Source of the DNA: Pseudomonadota bacterium
GTDB taxonomy: Bacteria > Pseudomonadota > Gammaproteobacteria > Burkholderiales > Burkholderiaceae_D
DNA: 8,574 nucleotides
Assembly (NCBI GenBank): GCA_023420795.1
Contig: JAEZVM010000284.1
Span: 1 to 8,574 of the forward strand
Direction: 5' to 3'
Below, in pieces: positions 1-6,727 of this stretch. The notes under the pieces were generated by a model. That model searched no databases. It was not told the origin of the DNA and saw only the letters and a list, made by a program, of their open reading frames with translations. The translations under genes and the position numbers were made by a program. Numbering within the stretch: position 1 is the first letter of the stretch; each line of letters opens with the position of its first letter.

Positions 1-930
1 GCAGGGCTTGCCGGCGTCCTTCAGGCTGGCCGCGTGCAGGATCAGCTGGCGCGCGGCCTCGATCTGCGTCGCCATGTCGGACAGCTTGAACTGCACCGCC
101 TGGTGCTCGAACAGCGGCTTGCCGAAGCTGGTGCGCTCCTTTGCATAGGCCAGTGCCGCCTCGAACGCGGCGCGCGCCATGCCAACCGATTGCGATGCGA
201 TGCCGATGCGCCCGCCTTCCAGACCCGACAGCGCGATCTTGTAGCCCATGCCTTCTTCGCCGATCAGGTTCTGCGCGGGGATACGACAGTTCTCGAACAG
301 GATCTGCGCGGTGTCGGACGAATGCTGGCCCATCTTTTCCTCAAGACGGGCAACGATGTAGCCCGGCGTGTTGGTCGGGACCCAGAACGCGCTGATGCCG
401 CGCTTGCCCGCTGCCTTGTCGGTCACCGCCATCACGATCGCAACATCCGCATATTTGCCGCTGGTGATGAACTGCTTGACGCCGTTCAGCACATAATGGT
501 CGCCGTCGCGTGTGGCCGTCGTGCGCAGCGCGGACGCATCGCTGCCGACGTGCGGTTCGGTCAGGCAGAACGCGCCGAGCATCTCGCCGCGCGCGAGCGG
601 CTTCAGCCACTGCTCCTTCTGCGCATCGTTCGCATACATCATCGCGATGCTGCACACCGGACAGTTGTTGACCGAAATGATGGTGGAGGTGCCGCCGTCG
701 CCGGCCGCGATTTCCTCCAGCACCACCGCCAGCGACACATAGTCGAGGCCGGCGCCGCCCAGCTCTTCCGGCACCGCGACGCCAAAGGCGCCAAGTTGTG
801 CCAGCCCCTTCAGCTCATCCTTCGGAAAATGATGTTCCTTGTCCCAGCGCGCCGCGTTGGGCGCAAGCCGTTCCTGCGAAAACGCGCGCAACGCGTCCCG
901 GATCATTTCATGTTGTTCTGACAGAACCAT
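1..930 (-). CDS. Acyl-CoA dehydrogenase, short-chain type (partial, C-terminus off window)
   Basis: The first 310 codons of a flavin-dependent acyl-CoA dehydrogenase are present; the reading frame stays open to base 1, so about 70 residues are missing for a usual 375-390 aa enzyme. These enzymes oxidise acyl-CoA to trans-2-enoyl-CoA and pass electrons to ETF in the cytoplasm. The protein begins MVLSEQHEMIRDALRAFSQE. FAD/substrate signature 1 is seen as CLTEPHVGSDASA (residues 122-134), followed by VLNGVKQFITSG (148-158). At the position where isovaleryl-CoA dehydrogenases carry the catalytic Glu, this protein has Gly240 (SGLEGGRIGIAS). The base is therefore expected in the missing C-terminal part, as in butyryl-, isobutyryl- and 2-methylbutyryl-CoA dehydrogenases; the exact substrate is not resolved. 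The ATG at 930 has a good GGGAAGG ribosome site and lies 20 bases after the SDR stop codon, so the two genes are probably co-transcribed. Confidence 0.93.
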   Translation of the reverse strand, partial: MVLSEQHEMIRDALRAFSQERLAPNAARWDKEHHFPKDELKGLAQLGAFGVAVPEELGGAGLDYVSLAVVLEEIAAGDGGTSTIISVNNCPVCSIAMMYANDAQKEQWLKPLARGEMLGAFCLTEPHVGSDASALRTTATRDGDHYVLNGVKQFITSGKYADVAIVMAVTDKAAGKRGISAFWVPTNTPGYIVARLEEKMGQHSSDTAQILFENCRIPAQNLIGEEGMGYKIALSGLEGGRIGIASQSVGMARAAFEAALAYAKERTSFGKPLFEHQAVQFKLSDMATQIEAARQLILHAASLKDAGKPC

Positions 931-950
931 TTATTGCCTTCCCTGATTGA

Positions 951-1619
951 CTACCACGCGAGCTGACGCCCGCTGTAATTGCGATAAGTGCCGGTGTCGG
1001 CCTGCGTCAGGCTGCCGATCACCTGCAACAGCCCGGTCACGCTCTCTTCCACCGTCAGCGTGGCGTTCGGCCCGCCCATGTCGGTGCGTACCCAGCCGGG
1101 GCACATTGCAACGAAGGTCGCTTTCGGATGATCAAAAGCCGCAGTCCTGACGACCATGTTCAGGGCCGCCTTCGATGCGCGGTACAGCCAGCCATAGCTC
1201 GATTCCGCTTCGGTGATGCTGCCCATGCCGCTGCTGATGAACACGAACTTCCCGTGCATCGCTTCGACCATCGGCGCAATCAGCGGAATCGCCTGCATCG
1301 CGCCGAGCACATTGGTGTGCATCACCTTGTCGAAATCCTCCTCGGTCGGCGCGGCGCCGGTTTGATGCTGCGGGCCATAGACGCCGGCGACATACACGGC
1401 AAGATCGAGCTTTTCGCCGTCGAGCTGCCAGCCGATCGCAGCCAGCGATTCCGGCTTGCAGACGTCGAGCTTCAGCGGTTCCGCGCCTTCGGCGCGCAGT
1501 TCGGCAAGCGCGGCATCATCGCGCGCGGTGGCGAACACCTTCCAGCCGGCGGCCAGCAGCTGGCGCACGAACTCGCGGCCGATGCCGCGCGAGGCGCCGA
1601 GGATGATTGCGGTGGGCAT
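951..1619 (-). CDS. Short-chain dehydrogenase/reductase (C-factor-like SDR)
   Basis: Complete 222-aa classical-type SDR with a single Rossmann fold, a cytoplasmic NAD(P)-dependent oxidoreductase. The nucleotide-binding glycine motif GASRGIGRE lies at residues 8-16. LDV at 51-53 and the VAGVYG stretch (77-82) stand in for the usual NNAG. Asn103 (TNVLGA), Ser129/Ser130 (FISSGMGS), Tyr146 and Lys150 (YRASK) complete the active-site tetrad, with PGWVRTD at 174-180. At 222 aa it is shorter than typical 250-aa SDRs and resembles the CsgA/C-factor subgroup, whose substrates are mostly unknown. The start is fixed by the first beta strand beginning at residue 3, although no convincing ribosome site precedes the ATG. 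It sits 153 bases downstream of the thiolase gene, across an imperfect palindrome, and 20 bases upstream of the next acyl-CoA dehydrogenase. A role as a hydroxyacyl-CoA dehydrogenase is possible but not shown by the sequence. Confidence 0.92.
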   Translation of the reverse strand: MPTAIILGASRGIGREFVRQLLAAGWKVFATARDDAALAELRAEGAEPLKLDVCKPESLAAIGWQLDGEKLDLAVYVAGVYGPQHQTGAAPTEEDFDKVMHTNVLGAMQAIPLIAPMVEAMHGKFVFISSGMGSITEAESSYGWLYRASKAALNMVVRTAAFDHPKATFVAMCPGWVRTDMGGPNATLTVEESVTGLLQVIGSLTQADTGTYRNYSGRQLAW

Positions 1620-1671
1620 GGTGGATGAACGGTGTGAGGTTTGAATCGGAACAGGAAGCGGGCAAATCGTC

Positions 1672-1758
1672 CCTTGCCATTCCGGGGCCGGCGAGGAAAC
1701 TCGTGTGCCGCGCTGGGCGCAGGTTCGAGATTCCCCGCTTTTCCCCGGAATGACAGGG
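1672..1758. repeat. Long imperfect palindrome between thiolase and SDR genes
   Basis: Outer arms CATTCCGGGG (1678-1687) and CCCCGGAATG (1743-1752) are perfect complements; pairing extends outward with one mismatch and one wobble to about 1672 and 1758. Inner arms at 1691-1703 and 1726-1738 match at 11 of 13 positions, leaving a 22-base loop (1704-1725). The GTCATTCC...GGAATC flavour resembles the dispersed palindromic units found between genes in many proteobacteria, but copy number cannot be judged here. It begins 15 bases after the thiolase stop. There is no T-run, so it is not a classical terminator; it may act as an RNA-processing or stability hairpin separating the thiolase from the SDR/dehydrogenase pair. 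Confidence 0.6.
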
Positions 1759-1772
1759 CAAACTGGCGTGGA

Positions 1773-2954
1773 TTACACCAGTTCGATCGCCATCGCCGTA
1801 CCTTCGCCGCCGCCGATGCACAGCGACGCAACACCGAGCTTGCCGCCGGTCTTCTTCAGCGCGCCGATCAGCGACACGATGATGCGCGCGCCGGATGCGC
1901 CGATCGGATGCCCGAGTGCGCAGGCGCCGCCATGGATGTTGACCTTCTCATGCGGAATGCCGTGATCCTTCATCGCGGCCATCGGCACCACGGCGAATGC
2001 CTCGTTGATCTCGAACAGGTCCACATCCTTGGTGGTGATGCCGAGCTTCTTGTACAGCTTCTCGATCGCGCCGACCGGAGCGGTGGTGAACCAGTTCGGT
2101 TCCTGCGAATGCGTTGCATGGCCGAGCACGCGGGCGATCGGCTTGCAGCCTAGCTTCTTCGCGGTGGATTCGCGCATCATCACCAGCGCAGCAGCGCCGT
2201 CGTTGATCGACGACGAGGATGCGGCGGTGATCGTGCCGTCCTTCTTGAACGCAGGTTTCAGCGACGGGATTTTGTCGAGCTTGGCCTTGACAGGACCTTC
2301 ATCCTTGTCGATCACGACATCGCCGCCCCGGCCCGGCACCGTCACCGGTGCGATTTCCCACTTGAAGGAACCATCGTTGGTGGCGGCCTGCGCGCGCTTG
2401 ACCGACTCGATCGCAAACGCATCCTGTGCTTCGCGTGTGAATTCATACTTGGCCGCGCATTCCTCGCCGAAGGTGCCCATCGAGCGGCCGCGCTCGTACG
2501 CGTCTTCCAGACCGTCGAGCATCATGTGGTCGTACATCATGCCATGGCCAATGCGGTAGCCGCCGCGCGCCTTCGGAATCAGGTAAGGGGCGTTGGTCAT
2601 CGATTCCATACCGCCTGCGACCACGACCTCATTGGTGCCTGCGACGATCGAGTCATACGCGAACATCGCGGCCTTCATCGCGGAGCCGCACATCTTCGAC
2701 AGCGTGACAGCGCCGGCGGAAACCGGAATGCCGGCCTTGATCGCGGCTTGGCGCGCCGGTGCCTGGCCCTGGCCCGCCATCAGGCAGTTACCGAACAGGA
2801 CTTCGTTCACATACTGCGGCTCCAGGCCGGCGCGCTCGACGGCGGCACGGATTGCCACCGCACCGAGATCAGCTGCCGGCAGGGCGGAAAAATCGCCCTG
2901 GAATGCGCCCATCGGGGTACGCGCTGCGCCGACGATAACAATAGGATCGTTCAT
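1773..2954 (-). CDS. Acetyl-CoA C-acetyltransferase (degradative/biosynthetic-type thiolase)
   Basis: Complete 393-aa type II thiolase, which interconverts two acetyl-CoA with acetoacetyl-CoA and CoA; it could also cleave other 3-ketoacyl-CoAs. The acyl-accepting Cys89 lies in LSKMCGSAMKA, with NEAF at 317-320, His349 in GGACALGHPIGASG (342-355), and the second catalytic Cys379 in CIGGGEG (379-385). The length is typical of the family. The segment usually GTVTAGNASGxND is here GTITAASSSSIND (240-252): the CoA-contacting Ser is kept while the neighbouring Gly and Asn become Ala and Ser. The start MNDPIVIVGAARTP has an AGGAG ribosome site 7 bases upstream; a longer in-frame extension to 3062 would run into the aceK coding region and is not homologous. 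The gene starts 28 bases after the aceK stop, so the two are likely co-transcribed. In leucine breakdown it would finish acetoacetate use after CoA activation. Confidence 0.95.
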   Translation of the reverse strand: MNDPIVIVGAARTPMGAFQGDFSALPAADLGAVAIRAAVERAGLEPQYVNEVLFGNCLMAGQGQAPARQAAIKAGIPVSAGAVTLSKMCGSAMKAAMFAYDSIVAGTNEVVVAGGMESMTNAPYLIPKARGGYRIGHGMMYDHMMLDGLEDAYERGRSMGTFGEECAAKYEFTREAQDAFAIESVKRAQAATNDGSFKWEIAPVTVPGRGGDVVIDKDEGPVKAKLDKIPSLKPAFKKDGTITAASSSSINDGAAALVMMRESTAKKLGCKPIARVLGHATHSQEPNWFTTAPVGAIEKLYKKLGITTKDVDLFEINEAFAVVPMAAMKDHGIPHEKVNIHGGACALGHPIGASGARIIVSLIGALKKTGGKLGVASLCIGGGEGTAMAIELV

Positions 2955-2982
2955 CTTGATTCTCCTGAAAAATAGGTAAAAA

Positions 2983-4776
2983 TCAGGCAGCCTGCGCCGC
3001 CGGGGTTGGTGGTTTGTAACTGAATCGCAATTCCTGCGGGTACGGGAACACATCTTCGACAATCCCGTCGAGCAGGCGCTGCTTCGCGTTCTGCCAGTAC
3101 TGCGGCGTCAGCAGATCCGCGTGGTGCTTCATGAAATACTTGCGCACTTCCGGATTTCCAAGCAGGAAGGTATCGAACTGCTCCGGGAACACGTCATTCT
3201 TCGCGACCGGGTACCACGGCTCGCTGGCCATCTCGTCTTCCTCGTTGCGCGGCGCGGGAATCGCGCGGAAATTGCAGTCGGTGATGTACTCGATCTCGTC
3301 GTAGTCGTAGAACACCACGCGGCCGTGGCGGGTGACGCCGAAATTCTTGTACAGCATGTCACCGGGGAAGATGTTCACGCCGACCATGTCCTTGATCGCA
3401 TTGCCGTATTCGACGATGCCATGTTCGACCGCCGCATGGTCGCCGCGCTTTTCCGCCTCGGTCAGCCAGATGTTCAGCGGCGTCATGCGGCGCTCGATGT
3501 ACAGGTGCCTGATGATCACTTCGCCGTTCTCTTCTTCGATGAGCGACGGGGCGACCTCTTTCAGTTCCGCCAGCAGCTCGTCGTCGAAACGCGCACGCGG
3601 GAAGGCGACGTTCGAATATTCGAGCGTGTCCGCCATGCGGCCGACGCGGTCGTGCTGCTTGACCAGCAGGTATTTCTCCTTGACCTGCGCGCGCGTGGTT
3701 TCTTTTGGCGGCGGGAAATGGTCCTTGATCACCTTGAATACATAGGGGAAGGACGGCAGCGAGAACACCACCATCACCAGCCCGCGGATGCCGGGTGCCG
3801 CCTCGAAGCAATCGGAAGAATGATGCAGGTGATGCAGGTAGTCGCGGTAGAACGCGGCCTTGCCCTGCTTCTGCAGGCCGAGGATAGTGTAGATCTCGCT
3901 GCGCGGCTTGTACGGCATCAGTGTGCGCAGGAAGTGCACGTAGGCCGACGGGACTTCCATATCGACCATGAAATAGGCGCGGGTGAATGAGAACAGCACC
4001 GTGATCAGCGTCGGATCGAACAGCACCGTGTCGAGCACCAGCTCCTTCTTGCGGTTGTACAGGATCGGCACGACGAACGGATAGATGCGGTTGCCGTTGA
4101 TGCCCTTGCCCACGATGTACGCGCCCTTGTTGCGGTAGAACAGGGAAGCGAGCACCTGGATCTGGTGGTTCGCTTCCAGCAAGTCGGTGCCGAACATCGC
4201 GCGCATGCGGGTCTCGACGAAGCCGATGTCGCGGTCGAGGTCCGCGAACGGCGTGGCAAGCTGGAAATTGGTGACGATGCGCTTCAGCGTGTAGCGCAAG
4301 CCGTCCTTGGCCGGGTAATAGACGCGGTAGGTCGGCGTGCCCTCTTCCGGCTCGATGTATTCGGTCGCGACCGCCGGGCGCACGAAGATGAAATCGTTGT
4401 GATAGTACGAGCGGTGCAGGATATTGCAGCACACCGAATTGAAGAAGGTTTCCGCCAGCTCCGGTTGCTTGTGGTTGATCAGCAGGCCGATATAGTGCAG
4501 CTTCACTTCGCGCCAGACTTCATCGCTGATCTCTTCCTGGTCGTACTCGTCTTCGAGAATCTGCACGCATTCCTGCACCCGTTTGTCGTAGTACGCGATG
4601 CGGTCGCGTGCCTTGACCTGCGCGGTCTTCCAGTCGCAGCTTTCAAAGTAGCGCTGCGCGTCATGGCTGGAAGCGCGGAAAAGGCGATAGTGCTTGTCGA
4701 AACCGTCCAGGATCGTGCGCGCAATGTCGAACGCGATCTGGGACGAGAGAAGCTTGGGGAAGACGGATTGCGGCAT
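2983..4776 (-). CDS. aceK: Isocitrate dehydrogenase kinase/phosphatase
   Basis: Bifunctional cytoplasmic enzyme that phosphorylates isocitrate dehydrogenase to switch it off, sending isocitrate into the glyoxylate shunt, and dephosphorylates it to restore the TCA cycle. From the ATG it is 597 aa, close to the usual 570-600. The regulatory N-terminal domain begins [20 protein letters not shown]. The kinase domain has the ATP loop APGIRGLVM (327-335) and Lys348 in YVFKVIKD, and the catalytic run [20 protein letters not shown], with Asp473, Asn478 and Asp491 matching E. coli D457, N462 and D475. The start is uncertain: the family-like ATG at 4776 lacks a ribosome site, while an in-frame TTG at 4803 has GGAGG only one base away, too close for normal use. 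It lies in a leucine-catabolic gene string, not beside aceA/aceB, 118 bases after the thioesterase stop and 28 before the thiolase. Confidence 0.96.
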   Translation of the reverse strand: MPQSVFPKLLSSQIAFDIARTILDGFDKHYRLFRASSHDAQRYFESCDWKTAQVKARDRIAYYDKRVQECVQILEDEYDQEEISDEVWREVKLHYIGLLINHKQPELAETFFNSVCCNILHRSYYHNDFIFVRPAVATEYIEPEEGTPTYRVYYPAKDGLRYTLKRIVTNFQLATPFADLDRDIGFVETRMRAMFGTDLLEANHQIQVLASLFYRNKGAYIVGKGINGNRIYPFVVPILYNRKKELVLDTVLFDPTLITVLFSFTRAYFMVDMEVPSAYVHFLRTLMPYKPRSEIYTILGLQKQGKAAFYRDYLHHLHHSSDCFEAAPGIRGLVMVVFSLPSFPYVFKVIKDHFPPPKETTRAQVKEKYLLVKQHDRVGRMADTLEYSNVAFPRARFDDELLAELKEVAPSLIEEENGEVIIRHLYIERRMTPLNIWLTEAEKRGDHAAVEHGIVEYGNAIKDMVGVNIFPGDMLYKNFGVTRHGRVVFYDYDEIEYITDCNFRAIPAPRNEEDEMASEPWYPVAKNDVFPEQFDTFLLGNPEVRKYFMKHHADLLTPQYWQNAKQRLLDGIVEDVFPYPQELRFSYKPPTPAAQAA

Positions 4777-4894
4777 CGTTATCGCTTGGGGGAAGTTATC
4801 CAAACCTCCAGTGTAGCCGCATCCGGAGCCGCTTCGCGCAGCGGCCCGTCAACGGATATTGCCCGTTGTTCAAGGAGGCTTGCGCGCGAAGTGG

Positions 4895-5332
4895 TCACTT
4901 GCTGCTCCTTGGCAATACCGCCATGGTGGCAATCAGTTTGCTGACCAGCGTCGTTTTGTCGTCTTCGACTGCAAAGACCTCCGACTCGACGATGTGGAAA
5001 GCCTTTCCGGGTTTAAGGACTTGGGCGCGGCAGCGCAAGGCGTCGCCCTTGCCGGGACGTAACAAGTGGATCTTGAATTCCACCGTCAGCACATATTCAT
5101 GCGCCGGAATCAGCGTCATTGCCGCGGTACCGGCCGTATGGTCGGCGATCGTCGCCTGCACGCCTGCATGGACGATGCCGGTGTGTTGCCGGTGGCGTGG
5201 TTCGAGCTGCAAGCTACTCTCGACCCAGCCCGGCCCGCAATCGGCGAGCCGGATTCCGAGATCGGCCAGGAACGCCGCCTCGCGGAAGGCGACTTCAACA
5301 ACGTCGCGGTAATTGGGATCAGGTGCGTGCAT
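4895..5332 (-). CDS. PaaI-family hotdog-fold acyl-CoA thioesterase
   Basis: Complete 145-aa protein of the PaaI/YigI hotdog class, cytoplasmic enzymes that hydrolyse acyl-CoA to free acid and CoA. The hotdog helix signature is visible as GIVHAGVQATIADHTAG (residues 52-68), with His55-Ala-Gly and Asp64 as the usual active-site region. A YVLTVEFKIHLLRPGKGD strand-turn (80-97) and a C-terminal strand ending SKLIATMAVL follow. The ATG at 5332 has GGAG five bases upstream; an in-frame TTG at 5377 would add 15 residues with no family resemblance and was not chosen. It lies 72 bases after the liuA stop on the same strand, separated by a 9-bp hairpin, and 118 bases before aceK. Its place suggests release of CoA from stalled acyl-CoA intermediates of branched-chain breakdown. 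Substrate preference cannot be read from the sequence. Confidence 0.88.
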   Translation of the reverse strand: MHAPDPNYRDVVEVAFREAAFLADLGIRLADCGPGWVESSLQLEPRHRQHTGIVHAGVQATIADHTAGTAAMTLIPAHEYVLTVEFKIHLLRPGKGDALRCRAQVLKPGKAFHIVESEVFAVEDDKTTLVSKLIATMAVLPRSSK

Positions 5333-5359
5333 GGTGTCTCCGCCAACGTCCTGCCGTTC

Positions 5360-5389
5360 TCCTTCCCGCTGTAGCAACGTCGGGAAGGA
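5360..5389 (-). other. Intercistronic hairpin between liuA and thioesterase genes
   Basis: TCCTTCCCG (5360-5368) and CGGGAAGGA (5381-5389) form a perfect 9-bp stem with a 12-base loop. It lies 15 bases past the liuA stop and 27 bases before the thioesterase ATG. On the minus strand no T-run follows, so it is more likely a transcript-processing or stability element, or a partial attenuator, than a terminator. On the plus strand it is followed by CTCTTTTA, but no plus-strand gene ends here. Confidence 0.45.
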
Positions 5390-5404
5390 ACTCTTTTATA
5401 TGCC

Positions 5405-6589
5405 TTACTTCGTTTCCGCGAACAGCTCGCGCCCGATCAGCATCCGGCGGATCTCGCTGGTGCCGGCGCCGATCTCGTACAGCTTCGCATCGCGCCACAG
5501 GCGGCCGACCGGGTATTCGTTGATATAACCGTTGCCACCCAGCGTCTGGATCGCCTCGCCCGCCATCCAGGTCGCCTTCTCGGCAGAGTACAGGATCGCA
5601 CCGGCCGCATCCTTGCGCAGTGCACGCACCTGTTCCGGCGACTTCGCACGGTCGCAGGCCTGGCCGACCGCATATACATAGGCCTTGCAGGCCATCATCG
5701 TCGAATACATATCGGCGATCTTGCCCTGCATCAGCTGAAATTCACCGATCGGCTGACCGAACTGCTTGCGGTCATGGATGTACGGCACCACTGCATCCAT
5801 GCAGGCGGACATGATGCCGAGCGGACCGCCGGACAGCACGGTGCGCTCGAAATCGAGGCCGGACATCAGCACATTGACGCCCTTGCCAAGGCCGCCGAGC
5901 ACGTTTTCCGCCGGCACTTCGCAATCCTGGAACACCAGTTCGCCAGTATGCGAGCCGCGCATCCCGAGCTTGTCGAGCTTTTGCGCAATCGAGAAACCCT
6001 TGAAATTCTTTTCGATCAGGAAGGCGGTCATGCCGCGCGGGCCGGCTTCGATATCGTTCTTTGCGTAGACAACCAGCACGTCGGCGTCCGGACCGTTCGT
6101 AATCCACATCTTGGTGCCGTTCAATACCCAGCGATCGCCCTTGAAGTCGGCGCGCAGCTTCATGCTGACCACATCGGAACCGGCGTTCGGCTCGGACATC
6201 GCGAGCGCGCCGATATATTCGCCAGAGATCAGCTTCGGCAGGTATTTCTGCTTCTGTTCTTCGGTGCCGTTGCGCTTGATCTGGTTTACGCACAAGTTGG
6301 AATGCGCGCCGTAGGACAGGCCGACCGAGGCTGACGCACGCGAGATTTCTTCCATTGCGATGATGTGCGCGAGATAGCCCATGTCGGTGCCGCCGTATTC
6401 CTCGCTGACCGTGACGCCGAGCAGGCCGAGGTCGCCCATCTTGCGCCACAGATCCATCGGGAACTGGTCGCTATGGTCGATTTCGGCCGCGCGCGGCGCG
6501 ATTTCGGATTGCGCGAACTGCTGCACGGTCTCGCGCAGCGCGGCGATGTCTTCGCCATGGTCAAAGGTCAGGCCGGGCAGATGAATCAT
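5405..6589 (-). CDS. liuA: Isovaleryl-CoA dehydrogenase
   Basis: Complete 394-aa FAD enzyme of leucine catabolism, oxidising isovaleryl-CoA to 3-methylcrotonyl-CoA with ETF as electron acceptor; also called ivd. Signature 1 reads [13 protein letters not shown] (130-142) and signature 2 lies in [20 protein letters not shown] (348-367). The diagnostic feature is Glu248 in [16 protein letters not shown], matching the catalytic Glu254 of human IVD. The C-terminal loop is [10 protein letters not shown] (373-382), with no Glu where medium- and short-chain enzymes have theirs. This places it firmly in the isovaleryl-CoA clade. The ATG at 6589 is preceded by GAGGAAG. The 138-base gap to the regulator gene carries a 20-bp palindrome and a promoter-like pair, so it is probably the first gene of a unit running through the thioesterase, aceK and thiolase, repressed or controlled by the LiuR-type protein. 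Confidence 0.97.
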   Translation of the reverse strand: MIHLPGLTFDHGEDIAALRETVQQFAQSEIAPRAAEIDHSDQFPMDLWRKMGDLGLLGVTVSEEYGGTDMGYLAHIIAMEEISRASASVGLSYGAHSNLCVNQIKRNGTEEQKQKYLPKLISGEYIGALAMSEPNAGSDVVSMKLRADFKGDRWVLNGTKMWITNGPDADVLVVYAKNDIEAGPRGMTAFLIEKNFKGFSIAQKLDKLGMRGSHTGELVFQDCEVPAENVLGGLGKGVNVLMSGLDFERTVLSGGPLGIMSACMDAVVPYIHDRKQFGQPIGEFQLMQGKIADMYSTMMACKAYVYAVGQACDRAKSPEQVRALRKDAAGAILYSAEKATWMAGEAIQTLGGNGYINEYPVGRLWRDAKLYEIGAGTSEIRRMLIGRELFAETK

Positions 6590-6660
6590 GTCTTCCTCGT
6601 TTCAGTGAAAACTCGTTGGGAATTGGTATTGAAGATTTACAAACGGCTAATCGGTGCAAA

Positions 6661-6689
6661 ATCATACCGCCAACTGACGTTTACGTAAA
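6661..6689 (-). promoter_or_regulatory. Predicted promoter of liuA
   Basis: On the minus strand a -10-like TATGAT (6661-6666; five of six to TATAAT) lies 17 bases from TTTACG (6684-6689; four of six to TTGACA), which is inside the palindromic operator. A second -35-like TTGACG (6690-6695) is 23 bases away, too far for normal use. Transcription would begin near 6654, giving a leader of about 65 bases. A protein bound to the palindrome would cover the -35 element. Confidence 0.4.
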
Positions 6690-6694
6690 CGTCA
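6675..6694. promoter_or_regulatory. Perfect 20-bp palindrome, predicted LiuR operator upstream of liuA
   Basis: TGACGTTTACGTAAACGTCA is its own reverse complement over all 20 bases. It lies 85 bases upstream of the liuA start and 33 bases past the liuR stop. A closely related near-palindrome occurs upstream of liuR itself. MerR-family proteins bind such dyads as dimers, and the sequence agrees in style with binding sites proposed for LiuR in proteobacteria. Binding by this protein is inferred. Confidence 0.7.
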
Positions 6695-6727
6695 AGCAGC
6701 TACCGTAGAACTACGATTCCGCTGCGC

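Noticed and set aside
34..921. A 295-codon plus-strand open frame across the first 0.9 kb.
   Set aside because: It is the complement of a clearly recognisable acyl-CoA dehydrogenase with signature motifs and a good ribosome site; its composition is that of a shadow frame.
4811..4839. A TACACT hexamer as -10 of an aceK promoter.
   Set aside because: No -35-like hexamer stands 16-19 bases upstream, and the nearest TTGACG is 31 bases away. It is kept only as a remark under the aceK start finding.
4828..4868. Two small stem-loops between the thioesterase and aceK genes (GCCGCT/AGCGGC and CAACGG/CCGTTG) as a terminator.
   Set aside because: Stems of 6 bp with no T-run on either strand; not enough to call termination.
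3121..4944. Long plus-strand frames (3121-3990 and 4165-4944) opposite aceK.
   Set aside because: aceK has all catalytic residues in one continuous frame of normal length; the opposite frames show no domain and only shadow composition.
5391..5400. TATAAA on the minus strand just after liuA as a -10 for a thioesterase-aceK promoter.
   Set aside because: The hexamer 17 bases upstream (GTTCGC-like) is a poor -35 and lies in the liuA coding end; read-through from liuA explains expression without it.
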